Assembly: GCA_028767165.1 (NCBI GenBank)
Contig: JARACJ010000002.1
Location: 1-64,000, forward strand
Source: Proteobacteria bacterium DTSAM18
Lineage (GTDB): Bacteria; Myxococcota_A; UBA796; GCA-2862545
Length of the DNA stretch: 64,000 bases
Direction of reading: 5' to 3'
Positions within the stretch are counted from its first letter, which is position 1, and every line of letters starts with the position of its first letter. The notes beneath the pieces were generated by a model. The model was not told the origin of the DNA and made no database searches. It saw only the letters and a list, made by a program, of their open reading frames with translations. Positions 44,767-53,045 of the stretch are shown one piece after another. The position numbers and the translations under genes are program-made.

Positions 44767-45783
44767 ATGTCCAAGAACGCCTTCTGCATCATGCTCGTCG
44801 CGGCCGGGTGCCGCGTGGAATGGGGTCCGCCCACCTCGTCGCAGGACTGCGGTTCGGGCGAGGCCACCGGCGAGGTGTGGATCTACACCTCGATGTACCC
44901 CGAGGTCGTCGCCAGCCTGGAAGGCCTGGTGCAGGCCGAGCTGCCGGGCTTGCAGACGAAGTGGTTCCAGAGCGGCTCCGAGAAGGTCGCCCAGCGCTAC
45001 GAGGCGGAGCTGTCGGCCGCCGGCTCCAAGGCCTGCCTGCTGATGACCTCCGACCCGTTCTGGTACGACGACCTGGCCTCCCGCGACCTGCTCGCGCCCC
45101 ACCTCGTGCCCAACGTGCTGCACCTGCCCCGTGGCTACGTGCACCCGGACGGCCTGTGGACCACCGCCCGCATCTCCCTGATGGTGCTCGCGGCCCACGA
45201 AGACGCGTCCCCCGTGCCCTCCACCTTTGCAGACCTCACCGGCGAGGCCTACGACGGCCGCTTCACCATGGGCGATCCGTTGTCCAGCGGGTCGAACTTC
45301 ACGGCCCTGTCGGTGCTGCAGGACGATCTCGGCTGGGACTACTGGACGGCGCTGAAGGGCAGGGGACTCGTCTCCGCAGGCGGCAACAGCTCCGTGCTCG
45401 GCCGACTCGAGAGCGGGGAGCGCGACGTGGGCATGGTGCTGCTGGAGAACCTCCTCGCAGCCGCCGAGAGCGGGAGCCCCGCGCGCCCGATCTTCCCCGA
45501 GGACGGCGCCATCGCCGTGCCGGGCCCCATCGCGCTCACGGCCGGCTGTCCCAACCCCGCCGGAGCACGCGCCCTGTACGACCTCCTGATGGGTCCGCAG
45601 GCCCAGCAGCTCATGGTGCAGGGGCGGATGTACAGCCCGCTGCCCGAGCTTCCGCCTCCCGACGGAGCGCCTGCCCTGTCCGACATCGCCGTGCGCCCGT
45701 GGACCGCCGAGCTGAGGGCGCGCATCATGGCCGACCGCAGCGACATCAAGTCCCGGTTCGCGGCCCTGCAGGCCAGCCCATGA
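44767..45783 (+). CDS. Iron(III) ABC transporter substrate-binding lipoprotein (FbpA-like)
   Basis: The 338-residue protein has a short signal with lipobox (LVAAGC) and GGGAG five bases before the ATG. The body follows the extracellular solute-binding protein fold of FbpA/FutA ('EVWIYTSMYPEVVASLEGL', 'DPFWYDDL', 'TMGDPLSSGSNF', 'RDVGMVLLENLLAA', 'YDLLMGPQAQQLM'). These bind ferric iron or other small anionic ligands. It overlaps the permease gene by ATGA and forms an FbpABC-type operon. Confidence 0.88.
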   Translation: MSKNAFCIMLVAAGCRVEWGPPTSSQDCGSGEATGEVWIYTSMYPEVVASLEGLVQAELPGLQTKWFQSGSEKVAQRYEAELSAAGSKACLLMTSDPFWYDDLASRDLLAPHLVPNVLHLPRGYVHPDGLWTTARISLMVLAAHEDASPVPSTFADLTGEAYDGRFTMGDPLSSGSNFTALSVLQDDLGWDYWTALKGRGLVSAGGNSSVLGRLESGERDVGMVLLENLLAAAESGSPARPIFPEDGAIAVPGPIALTAGCPNPAGARALYDLLMGPQAQQLMVQGRMYSPLPELPPPDGAPALSDIAVRPWTAELRARIMADRSDIKSRFAALQASP

Positions 45784-47450
45784 CCCGCCGGCTGACGCTC
45801 GGCAGCCTGTGGGCCTTCTTCGCGCTCTTCGTCTTCGTGCCCCTGGGGGGGCTGCTCCTTCGGGGTCTCACCAGCCCGGCGCTCGCGTGGCAGGCGCTGT
45901 TCGAGCCCCTGCACCTGCAGGCCACCGCCCGCACGGTGGCCCTGACCCTGGGCGTCACGCTGATCACGCTGCTGCTCGGGGTCCCCATCGGCTGGCTCGT
46001 CGGCCGCACCGACCTGCCCCGCGCCCGTGCCTGGCGCACCGCCTGCATGCTGCCGTTCCTCATCCCGCCCTACATCAGCGCCATCGCCTGGATCAGCCTG
46101 CTCAACCCGTCCAGCGGCCTGCTCAACCGCGGCCTTGCGAACCTCGGGCTCCCCGGCGGCGACATCTACACCCTCGGCGGGATGATCTGGGTGATGGGCC
46201 TGGCCTACACGCCGCTCATCATGGTGGCCACGGCCGACACCCTGGCCCGCATGGACGCCTCCCTCGAAGAGCAGGCCCGCATCTGCGGCGCCTCCCCCTG
46301 GCGGGTGTTCTCCCGGATCACGCTGCCCATGGCCACCCCGGGCATCCTCGGCGGGGCCTCGCTGGTGATGGCCGCCACCGCCGCGAGCTTCGGCGTGCCC
46401 TACCTGCTGGCCAGTGGAAGCGCGGAGCCTCCCACGGTGCTCACCACGCGCATCTACCAGACCCTGGACCTCGACCCGGCCACCGGTCGGCCCGCCGCCG
46501 TGGCGCTGTGTCTCGTGCTCCTCGTGCTCGGCATCGGGATTCCGCTCCTGATGCGCCGGATGGTGGGGCGAAGGCAGTTCACCACGGTCACCGGCAAGGC
46601 CACACGGCCCAAGCCCTTCGTGCTCGGTCGGGCGCGACGCCCAGCCCAGGTCCTCCTGGGGCTGTACGTGGGCATCGGGGTCCTGCTGCCCACGGTCACG
46701 ATCCTGGTCACGAGCCTGATGGCCAACTTCGGCAGGGGTCTGACGGCCGCCAACCTGGGGCTGGGGCACTACCGAACCGTCCTGTTCGAGCGTCCGGAGA
46801 CCCTGCGATCCATCGGCCACAGCGTGCTCCTCGCCACCGTCGTGGCGGCCGTGGCGGTCGTGGTGGGTCTGCTCGTCTCGTGGCTCGCCGATCGGGAGCC
46901 CACACGGGCCCACCGCACCCTGTCGGCCGTGGCGAGCCTGCCCTACGCGATCCCGGGCACCGTTCTGGCCCTGGGGATGCTCCTCACGTTCTCGGTGGCC
47001 GTGCGCTTCATTCTCGCGGACCGGCTCACCGTGCACCTGGAGCTGATGGACACCCTGTGGATCCTCGGCATCGCGTACCTCATCAAGTTCCTGGCCTTTC
47101 CCGTGGGCTCGGCCGCCGCCGGGTTGAAGGCCACCGACGCGAGCCTCGAACAGGCCGCGCGCCTGTCTGGCGCCACCTGGGCGGGCACCCTGCGCCGCAT
47201 CACCCTGCCGCTGCTGTCCGCGGATCTGGCGGCGGCCTTCTTCCTCGTGTGGATTCCGGCCTTCTCGGAGGTCACGATGTCCATCCTGCTCACCGGGCCC
47301 GACACGCCCGTGGTGGGCACGCTCCTCTTCCACCTGCAGACCTACGGGGATCCACCCGCCGCCGCCGTGCTCGCGGTGCTGGTGATGGCGCTCGTCCTCG
47401 GCGGGAACCTGCTGCTTCGCCGGCTCACCGGAGGCCGGCTGGGACTGTGA
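45780..47450 (+). CDS. Iron ABC transporter permease, fused (FbpB-like)
   Basis: The 556-residue protein contains two binding-protein-dependent permease domains in one chain, as in FbpB. Each has about six helices and an EAA loop that docks to the ATPase: 'EEQARICGASPWRVFSRITLP' shortened to its core EQARICGASPW at about residue 162, and EQAARLSGATW at about residue 460. It would pass ferric iron delivered by the upstream lipoprotein across the inner membrane. The ATPase gene follows after one base. Confidence 0.94.
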   Translation: MTRRLTLGSLWAFFALFVFVPLGGLLLRGLTSPALAWQALFEPLHLQATARTVALTLGVTLITLLLGVPIGWLVGRTDLPRARAWRTACMLPFLIPPYISAIAWISLLNPSSGLLNRGLANLGLPGGDIYTLGGMIWVMGLAYTPLIMVATADTLARMDASLEEQARICGASPWRVFSRITLPMATPGILGGASLVMAATAASFGVPYLLASGSAEPPTVLTTRIYQTLDLDPATGRPAAVALCLVLLVLGIGIPLLMRRMVGRRQFTTVTGKATRPKPFVLGRARRPAQVLLGLYVGIGVLLPTVTILVTSLMANFGRGLTAANLGLGHYRTVLFERPETLRSIGHSVLLATVVAAVAVVVGLLVSWLADREPTRAHRTLSAVASLPYAIPGTVLALGMLLTFSVAVRFILADRLTVHLELMDTLWILGIAYLIKFLAFPVGSAAAGLKATDASLEQAARLSGATWAGTLRRITLPLLSADLAAAFFLVWIPAFSEVTMSILLTGPDTPVVGTLLFHLQTYGDPPAAAVLAVLVMALVLGGNLLLRRLTGGRLGL

Positions 47451-47451
47451 C

Positions 47452-48489
47452 ATGGCGAACGTCGAGCTGAAGGGCCTGCGCAAGGCCTACGGGCACAACG
47501 AGGTGGTCAAGGGCATCGACCTGACCATCGCCGATGGAGAGGTCGTGTGCCTGCTGGGGCCCTCGGGCTGCGGCAAGACGACCACCCTGCGGATGATCGC
47601 CGGCCTCGACGAGCCCACCGGGGGAGAGGTGCACATCGGGGGCCGCCCCATGAGCGGTCCCGGATGGTTCGTGCCCCCCGAGGAGCGCCAGCTCGGCATG
47701 GTGTTCCAATCCTACGCCGTCTGGCCCCACATGACCGTGCGGGACAACGTGCTGTTCCCCCTGCGCATCGGGGGGATGGCGGACACACAGGCCCAGGCCA
47801 GCGTCGACGCGGCCCTGCGACGGGTCCAGCTGCAGGGGCTCGACGCCCGCTACCCCCACGAGCTGTCCGGCGGGCAGCAGCAGCGGGTGGCCTTCGCCCG
47901 GGCCATCGTCGCCCGCCCCCGCGTGCTGCTCCTCGACGAGCCCCTGTCCAACCTCGACGCCAAGCTGCGCGAGGAGCTGAGGGACGAACTGAGGGCCCTC
48001 GTGAAGGACATCGGCGTCACCGTCGTGTTCGTCACCCACGACCAGGAGGAGGCGCTCACCCTGGCCGACCGCGTGGCCGTGATGGACCACGGGCGCATCC
48101 AGCAGGTCGCTCCGCCGCCGCAGCTGTACCACCAGCCCTCCAACGCCCTCGTCGCCCGCTTCGTGGGCACCCTGAACGAGCTGTCGGCCACCACCGGACC
48201 CGAGGGCACGGCCGTGCAGGGCCACCGCGTGCCGACACGACCGGTCCAGGACGCCCCGCGCGAAGGCCCGTGCCAGCTGGGCTTCCGCCCCGAGGCCGCC
48301 CACCTGCACGCCAGCGAGGGCGTTCCCGCGGTGATCGCGGCCCGGACCTTCCTCGGTCCCACGAACCGCTACCGCCTGCAGATCGGCGAGGAGCAGGTGG
48401 TGGTCGACGACGACGCCACCTTCGAGGTGGGCCGGCAGGTGCACCTGCGCATCGACAGGGCCCTGACGCTGCCCCCCGCTCAGCCCTGA
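47452..48489 (+). CDS. Iron ABC transporter ATP-binding protein (FbpC-like)
   Basis: The 345-residue ATPase has Walker A (GPSGCGKTT), the Q loop (VFQSYAVWPHMTV), the signature LSGGQQQRVA, Walker B (VLLLDEPLSNLD) and the H loop (VTHDQEEA). A TOBE-like domain makes up the last 100 residues, as in the FbpC/PotA/MalK group. It powers the fused permease encoded one base upstream. The 3' end overlaps the convergent UbiB-family gene by 10 bases. Confidence 0.94.
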   Translation: MANVELKGLRKAYGHNEVVKGIDLTIADGEVVCLLGPSGCGKTTTLRMIAGLDEPTGGEVHIGGRPMSGPGWFVPPEERQLGMVFQSYAVWPHMTVRDNVLFPLRIGGMADTQAQASVDAALRRVQLQGLDARYPHELSGGQQQRVAFARAIVARPRVLLLDEPLSNLDAKLREELRDELRALVKDIGVTVVFVTHDQEEALTLADRVAVMDHGRIQQVAPPPQLYHQPSNALVARFVGTLNELSATTGPEGTAVQGHRVPTRPVQDAPREGPCQLGFRPEAAHLHASEGVPAVIAARTFLGPTNRYRLQIGEEQVVVDDDATFEVGRQVHLRIDRALTLPPAQP

Positions 48490-49778
48490 CCGTGATCCTC
48501 GAGCAGCGGTGAGTCCAGCCAACGACGGAAGGGCTCGCCGAAGTCGCCCTGGGCGCCGAGCAGGGCCAGCACCGAGTACAGCCCCCACTGCAGCCGCTGC
48601 ACCAGCAGCCACTGGGGCGGCAGGCGCATCGTGCGCAGGTTCGGGTTGTTCCACAGGAGCACGCGCCAGATCTGCCGCACGTAGTCCTGGGTGAACTGGA
48701 AGTCGGTGCCGAGCATGGGCTCGTACAGGTAGCGCAGGCCCTTCCACTGGGCGTCGAAGTCGAAGACGTCCGGGTCGGCCACCATCCCGAGGGTGGTGAA
48801 GGCCTCGTCGAAGCGCTCCCGCTCGCCATCGAGGATGATGCGGGCCACGTGGCGCCACTGCTCGACGAAGGCGGGCTCGAACTCACGGATGCAGCCCCAG
48901 TCCAACAGCACCACCCGACCGTCGTCGGTGAAGCGGTAGTTGCCCGGGTGGGGATCGCCGTTGAAGGCGGCGTGGCCGAAGATGGTGCGGAAGGCCACCT
49001 CGAACAGCACGAGGCCGGCCTCGTTGCGCCGCTGCTGGCTGGCCGTCTCGGCGAAGGCGTAGAAGTCCTGGCCCTCCGCCCAGGTGGAGGTGAGCACCCG
49101 ATCCGACGACCGCTCGGGGAGGATCCGGGGGATGAGCACCCGGTGATCGTCCGAGAGCAGCACCCGGAACCGCTCCTGGCGTCGGGCCTCGAGGGCGTAG
49201 TCCATCTCCTCGTTCATCCGATCGACCAGCTCCTGGACCAGCGCCGCGCCACCGAGGCTGGACCCGAGGTCGGCCACGAACGACAGGCGCGACAGGTTCT
49301 GCAGATCGGTGTCCATCGCCTCCGACAGCCCCGGATACTGCACCTTCACGGCCACGGCCTCGCCATCGACCACGGCCTTGTGCACCTGACCGATGCTGGC
49401 GGCGGCGACCGGATGGCTCTCGATGGCATCGAAGAGGTGATCGAGGGAGGCCCCGAGCTCGCGCTCGAGCTGCTCGGCGACGTCCGACCAGTCCGCCGGC
49501 TCGGCGTCCCGCTGCAGCTTGCGCAGGGCCTCCTGGGCGGCGGGAGGCAGCGCCCCGTCGAGGTAGGACACCATCTGGCCCAGCTTCATCATGGGGCCCT
49601 TGAGACCATCGAGCTGCTCGACGAGCCGGGAGACGCCTTCGAAGGAGGCCTCCTCCTCGTGACCCCGGGCCGTGGCCCAGGCCCGGCGTGCCGCGTGCTT
49701 TCCGAGGGAGGCCACGACCTTCGTGGAAGCGAAGGTCCGGCGCGCCCAGCCCCGGGTCAGTCCGTCCCGCTTGCCCAT
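48480..49778 (-). CDS. UbiB/AarF-family (ABC1) atypical kinase-like protein
   Basis: The 432-residue protein has the ABC1/ADCK features: the KxGQ motif in GPMMKLGQMVSYLDG, the Ala-rich loop AAASIGQVHKA in place of a Gly-rich loop, 'VAVKVQYPG' with the ATP lysine, the catalytic loop NGDPHPGNY and the metal motif LLDWG. Family members support ubiquinone or other lipid metabolism and bind ATP. Whether it acts on quinones here is unknown. GGGGGAG lies four bases before the ATG. Confidence 0.92.
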   Translation of the reverse strand: MGKRDGLTRGWARRTFASTKVVASLGKHAARRAWATARGHEEEASFEGVSRLVEQLDGLKGPMMKLGQMVSYLDGALPPAAQEALRKLQRDAEPADWSDVAEQLERELGASLDHLFDAIESHPVAAASIGQVHKAVVDGEAVAVKVQYPGLSEAMDTDLQNLSRLSFVADLGSSLGGAALVQELVDRMNEEMDYALEARRQERFRVLLSDDHRVLIPRILPERSSDRVLTSTWAEGQDFYAFAETASQQRRNEAGLVLFEVAFRTIFGHAAFNGDPHPGNYRFTDDGRVVLLDWGCIREFEPAFVEQWRHVARIILDGERERFDEAFTTLGMVADPDVFDFDAQWKGLRYLYEPMLGTDFQFTQDYVRQIWRVLLWNNPNLRTMRLPPQWLLVQRLQWGLYSVLALLGAQGDFGEPFRRWLDSPLLEDHGQG

Positions 49779-49800
49779 CGTTCTCCCCCGGGACGGCCCG

Positions 49801-50649
49801 TCACGGCATCAGCACTTCCAGCCTCTTGCGCACCGGCGCGGGCGCATCCTCCCATCGGGACATCATCGCTCCCTTGAGGATGTCCCGGTACGGGCCGGGC
49901 TCCGTGATGGCCCCGATGCGCGGGATGAGCGCCCGCAGGATGTCCTTGGACATGGACACGTTGTTCCGCACGGTCTGCACCACCTGCTCCACCGTGACGG
50001 CGTCGTGCCCCGGGTGCCAGCAGTCGTAGTCGGTGGCGAGGGCCAGCAGCGCGTAGGACATCCCGGCCTCACGGGCGAGCTTGCACTCGGGCACCGCGGT
50101 CATGCCGACCACGTCGGCGCCCCAGCTGCGGTACAGCTCGGACTCGGCCCGGGTGGAGAACGCCGGCCCCTCCATGCAGACATAGGTGCCCCGGTCGTGC
50201 ACCGTGGCGCCCGCGGCGGACGCCGCCGTGCGCACGTGGGCCCTCATGGTCTTGCAGACGGGGTCGCCGAACGGCACGTGGGCCACCACGCCGCCACCGA
50301 AGAAGGTGGACTCCCGCTGGCGGGTGCGATCGATGAACTGGTCGACCAGCACCACGTGGCCGGGCACGATAGGCTCCTGCAGGCTGCCCACGGCGCTCAC
50401 GGACAGCAGCCACTCGACCCCGAGGGACTTCATGGCCCAGATGTTGGCCTGGTAGGGGACCTCGGAGGGCAGCAACCGGTGACCGCGGCCGTGGCGGGGC
50501 AGGAAGACCACCTCGTGGCCGTCGAGGCGACCCGTGACGAGGGCATCCGACGGATCGCCATAGGGGGTGGGGACATGCCGTAGCTGGACATCCTCCATGC
50601 CTTCGAGCTTGTAGAGCCCAGAACCGCCGATCACGCCCAGAATCGCCAT
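49801..50649 (-). CDS. mtnP: 5'-Methylthioadenosine phosphorylase
   Basis: The 282-residue protein has the MTA phosphorylase motifs: GVIGGSGLY at the N terminus, LPRHGRGH, 'YVCMEGPAFSTRAES' and 'DVVGMTAVPECKLAREAGM'. It splits methylthioadenosine with phosphate to adenine and methylthioribose-1-phosphate in methionine salvage. A related purine nucleoside phosphorylase specificity is possible. It is followed 22 bases later by the UbiB-family gene on the same strand. Confidence 0.93.
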   Translation of the reverse strand: MAILGVIGGSGLYKLEGMEDVQLRHVPTPYGDPSDALVTGRLDGHEVVFLPRHGRGHRLLPSEVPYQANIWAMKSLGVEWLLSVSAVGSLQEPIVPGHVVLVDQFIDRTRQRESTFFGGGVVAHVPFGDPVCKTMRAHVRTAASAAGATVHDRGTYVCMEGPAFSTRAESELYRSWGADVVGMTAVPECKLAREAGMSYALLALATDYDCWHPGHDAVTVEQVVQTVRNNVSMSKDILRALIPRIGAITEPGPYRDILKGAMMSRWEDAPAPVRKRLEVLMP

Positions 50650-50773
50650 GTCGCCCCCTGTTCGCCCGCCATGCGGACCTTTCCCAGTGTCTCACGAAGC
50701 ATCCACATCCTAAGTGCATGGGATGGGTTGCGCCCGCCGATGCAGACGGACGCGTTGCGAGTCTGGAGGCCCC

Positions 50774-51142
50774 ATGAGGATCCGAAAGCTGCTACGCCGC
50801 TACAAGCGCCAGGGCCGAGACCACGAGCACTGGCGCACAGACATGGATGGCTGGCGAGGAGACACTTCGATGATGAAGGTCACCCTGCGCCGTGCACTCG
50901 ACCAGCTCGAGTCTCTCGAGGCCGAGATCGACCTCGTGGAGGAGACGCTGGACTGGGTGGACGAGGCCATCACCTTCAACACACAGGCCCTGAGAACCGA
51001 CGGTCCCCTCCTGGAATCCCTCGATGAGACCGACGTGGATCACAACAGGCTGTCAAAGGTGCACGCGCACCTGAGGCAGCGGATCGACGATCTCAGGGAG
51101 GCGGTGCTACGCCTGCAGAAGATGGCCCCGATGGCCCTTTGA
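50774..51142 (+). CDS. Small coiled-coil protein of unknown function
   Basis: The 122-residue protein has GGAGG four bases before its ATG. After a basic N terminus (MRIRKLLRRYKRQGRDHEHW), residues 40-115 are helical and heptad-like ('ALDQLESLEAEIDLVEETLDWVDEAI', here cited as its core LESLEAEIDLVEETL). No signal peptide or known domain is seen. It sits alone, divergent from mtnP. Confidence 0.65.
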   Translation: MRIRKLLRRYKRQGRDHEHWRTDMDGWRGDTSMMKVTLRRALDQLESLEAEIDLVEETLDWVDEAITFNTQALRTDGPLLESLDETDVDHNRLSKVHAHLRQRIDDLREAVLRLQKMAPMAL

Positions 51143-51187
51143 GGCATGACGTACCCGCAGACGCTGCATTGAGTCAGACTCTATGCC

Positions 51188-51220
51188 TATAATGCCCGCG
51201 GTATGTCCTACCGCGGGCAT
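51188..51220. promoter_or_regulatory. TATAAT box overlapping a perfect 12-bp inverted repeat
   Basis: ATGCCCGCGGTA (51192-51203) is perfectly repeated in inverse as TACCGCGGGCAT (51209-51220) around TGTCC. A consensus -10 box TATAAT (51188-51193) overlaps its left end; a TTGAGT at 51169 is too close (13 bases) to be a normal -35. The dyad could be an operator covering the start site of the gene at 51289, or the stem of a terminator for the gene ending at 51142, although no T tract follows. Confidence 0.45.
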
Positions 51221-51288
51221 CCTGGGTACGGCCGAACGCCGCCGGATGCCTGCTCGTCACACAACCGATCCGCCGGCACGGAGGCCGC

Positions 51289-51666
51289 ATGACCACGAGC
51301 ATCGAAGCACTCACAGGAACCTGGTCGTCGAACTGGGGTGACGTCACCTTCAAGGTCACCGGAGAGGCCTTCAGCGGCTCCTGGAACACGGGCTCCTTCA
51401 AGGGCACCATCAAGGGCGACGACCTCGTGATGGACTGGACCCACGAAGACGGCACCACCGGCAAGGCCCAGCTGAGCGCCAACGCCGACCGCAACGCCCT
51501 GAAGGGCACCTGGGGCTTCGACAAGCCTGCCGGCGAGGGCGAGTGGGAGCTGTCCCAGACCGATCGCCAGTGGGCCCCCCCCGCGAAGAAGGCCGAAGCA
51601 GACAAGCCCAAGGCAGAGGAGCCCAAGGCCGAGGAGCCCAAGGCCAAGGCCAAGGCCAAGGCCTGA
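51289..51666 (+). CDS. Small beta-rich protein with Lys/Ala/Glu-rich tail
   Basis: The 125-residue protein has GGAGG four bases upstream of its ATG and no signal peptide. Residues 8-95 show repeating Gly/Trp strands ('LTGTWSSNWGDVTFKV', 'FSGSWNTGSFKGTIKGDDL', 'LKGTWGFDK'), suggesting a lipocalin-like or jelly-roll barrel. The last 30 residues are a low-complexity 'KAEEPKAEEPKAKAKAKA'-type tail. I do not recognise the family. It is preceded by a dyad/TATAAT element and followed by a stem-loop. Confidence 0.7.
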   Translation: MTTSIEALTGTWSSNWGDVTFKVTGEAFSGSWNTGSFKGTIKGDDLVMDWTHEDGTTGKAQLSANADRNALKGTWGFDKPAGEGEWELSQTDRQWAPPAKKAEADKPKAEEPKAEEPKAKAKAKA

Positions 51667-51679
51667 TCGGCCCGCGCGC

Positions 51680-51708
51680 CGGGGATCCCACCCGCGAGAG
51701 GATCCCCG
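51680..51708 (+). terminator. Stem-loop after the small beta-rich gene
   Basis: CGGGGATCC (51680-51688) pairs with GGATCCCCG (51700-51708) around 11 bases, 14 bases after the stop. The following bases (ACTTGACG) are not T-rich. A further palindrome GGGGATCCCC lies at 51760-51769. The remaining 245-base gap before the desaturase gene contains a possible promoter (TTGTCA at 51834, TAAAAG at 51858) and no gene. Confidence 0.4.
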
Positions 51709-51911
51709 ACTTGACGATACCGTACGATCCACGTCCCAGATGAGGAGCGTGGATCGGCCGGGGATCCCCTTTGCGATCCCCCGCGTGGAAGGTGGCATAG
51801 TCCCGGCGAGACCAGATGATGACAGCTGATCGATTGTCAGCGTCCCATCGATGGATGTAAAAGCCACGCGATAGCCCTCCCCCCCTTTGCCTGACACCGC
51901 ATGGAGGCACC

Positions 51912-52925
51912 TTGCGTCAAGGGCCAGAGCTCGTCCGGGCGAGCAACGAATTCACCGAAGAGAACAAGGCCCTCACCTGGCGCCTGTTCCTCACCACTCT
52001 GGCCGTGCAGATCGGCCTGTGGGTGGGCATCGTGATGGCGCCGTGGTTCGTCGCCAAGCTCGCGCTGTCCGTGCTCGCGGGTCTCGTTGGCGTGCGTCTC
52101 TTCATCTTCTACCACGACCACCAGCACGGGGCGCTGTTCCGCAAGTCCAAGCTCGGCAACGTCTTCATGACCATGGTCGGTTGGTACACCATCGCCGTGC
52201 CGTCGGTGTGGAAGGAGACCCACGACTTCCACCACCGCAACAACGCGAAGATGACCGGCTCGTCGATCGGCTCCTACCCCACCGTCAACCTGAAGATGTA
52301 CGGGGCCATCACCGAGAAGCAGCGCAAGCAGCTCAAGGCCGTCCGGCACCCGATCACGATCGTGCTCGGCCTGTTCACCACCTTCATGACCGGCTTCGCC
52401 GTCCACGCCTTCCAGCGCAACCGCAAGAAGCACTGGGCCGCGCCCGTGTCGCTGATCACCTGGTGGGCCATCCAGGCGGGCCTCGTCTGGGCCTTCGGCT
52501 GGACCACGGGCCTGCTGCTGTGGATGTTCCCCACCGCGCTGCACTCCGCCGCTGGTTCGTACCTGTTCTACGCCCAGCACAACTACCCGGAAGCCCAGCT
52601 CCGCGACCGCCGCAAGTGGAAGTACGACCACGCCGCCCTGCAGTGCAGCTCCTTCTTCGAGATGAGCCCCCTGATGCACTGGTTCACCGGCAACATCGGC
52701 TACCACCACGTGCACCACCTCAACCACCGCATCCCCTTCTACCGCCTGCCCGAGGCCATGGAGAAGATGCCCGAGCTGCAGAACCCCGGCCGTACGAGCT
52801 GGGCCCTGAAGGACATCCGCGCCTGCCTGAACTGCTCGGTGTGGGACGAGTCCGAGGGTCGCCTCATCAGCTTCAAGGAAGCCGACGCCAAGATCCAGGC
52901 AGCAGGGGCCATGGCCGCCAAGTAG
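51912..52925 (+). CDS. Membrane fatty acid desaturase (DesA-type)
   Basis: The 337-residue protein has four hydrophobic helices and three histidine boxes that hold the di-iron site: HDHQHG, HDFHHRNN and HHVHHLNH. It should introduce a double bond into acyl chains of membrane lipids, using oxygen and a reductant. The start codon is TTG at 51912, four bases after GGAGG; no in-frame ATG lies nearby, so a non-ATG start is likely. A strong terminator follows. Confidence 0.93.
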   Translation: MRQGPELVRASNEFTEENKALTWRLFLTTLAVQIGLWVGIVMAPWFVAKLALSVLAGLVGVRLFIFYHDHQHGALFRKSKLGNVFMTMVGWYTIAVPSVWKETHDFHHRNNAKMTGSSIGSYPTVNLKMYGAITEKQRKQLKAVRHPITIVLGLFTTFMTGFAVHAFQRNRKKHWAAPVSLITWWAIQAGLVWAFGWTTGLLLWMFPTALHSAAGSYLFYAQHNYPEAQLRDRRKWKYDHAALQCSSFFEMSPLMHWFTGNIGYHHVHHLNHRIPFYRLPEAMEKMPELQNPGRTSWALKDIRACLNCSVWDESEGRLISFKEADAKIQAAGAMAAK

Positions 52926-52947
52926 GCCACCCACTCGCCACCGAACC

Positions 52948-52976
52948 AGCCCGCCATCCCCATGGCGGGCTTTTTC
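52948..52976 (+). terminator. Rho-independent terminator of the desaturase gene
   Basis: AGCCCGCCAT (52948-52957) pairs with ATGGCGGGCT (52962-52971) around CCCC, followed by TTTTTC. It separates the desaturase from the ATPase-nuclease pair downstream, which must have its own promoter; a TACAAT at 53018-53023 is a possible -10. Confidence 0.88.
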
Positions 52977-53045
52977 GTGCCCGGAGGTCGCGGCGATGCA
53001 CGGCGGCTGCTTGCGGGTACAATGGGTCCGACACGAGGACCCGTC

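Noticed and set aside
44700-47450. Frame fusing an extra 360 residues to the iron permease
   Set aside because: The extension lies over the iron-binding protein gene in another frame and is Arg/Gly-rich noise; the permease start is fixed by the ATGA overlap at 45780.
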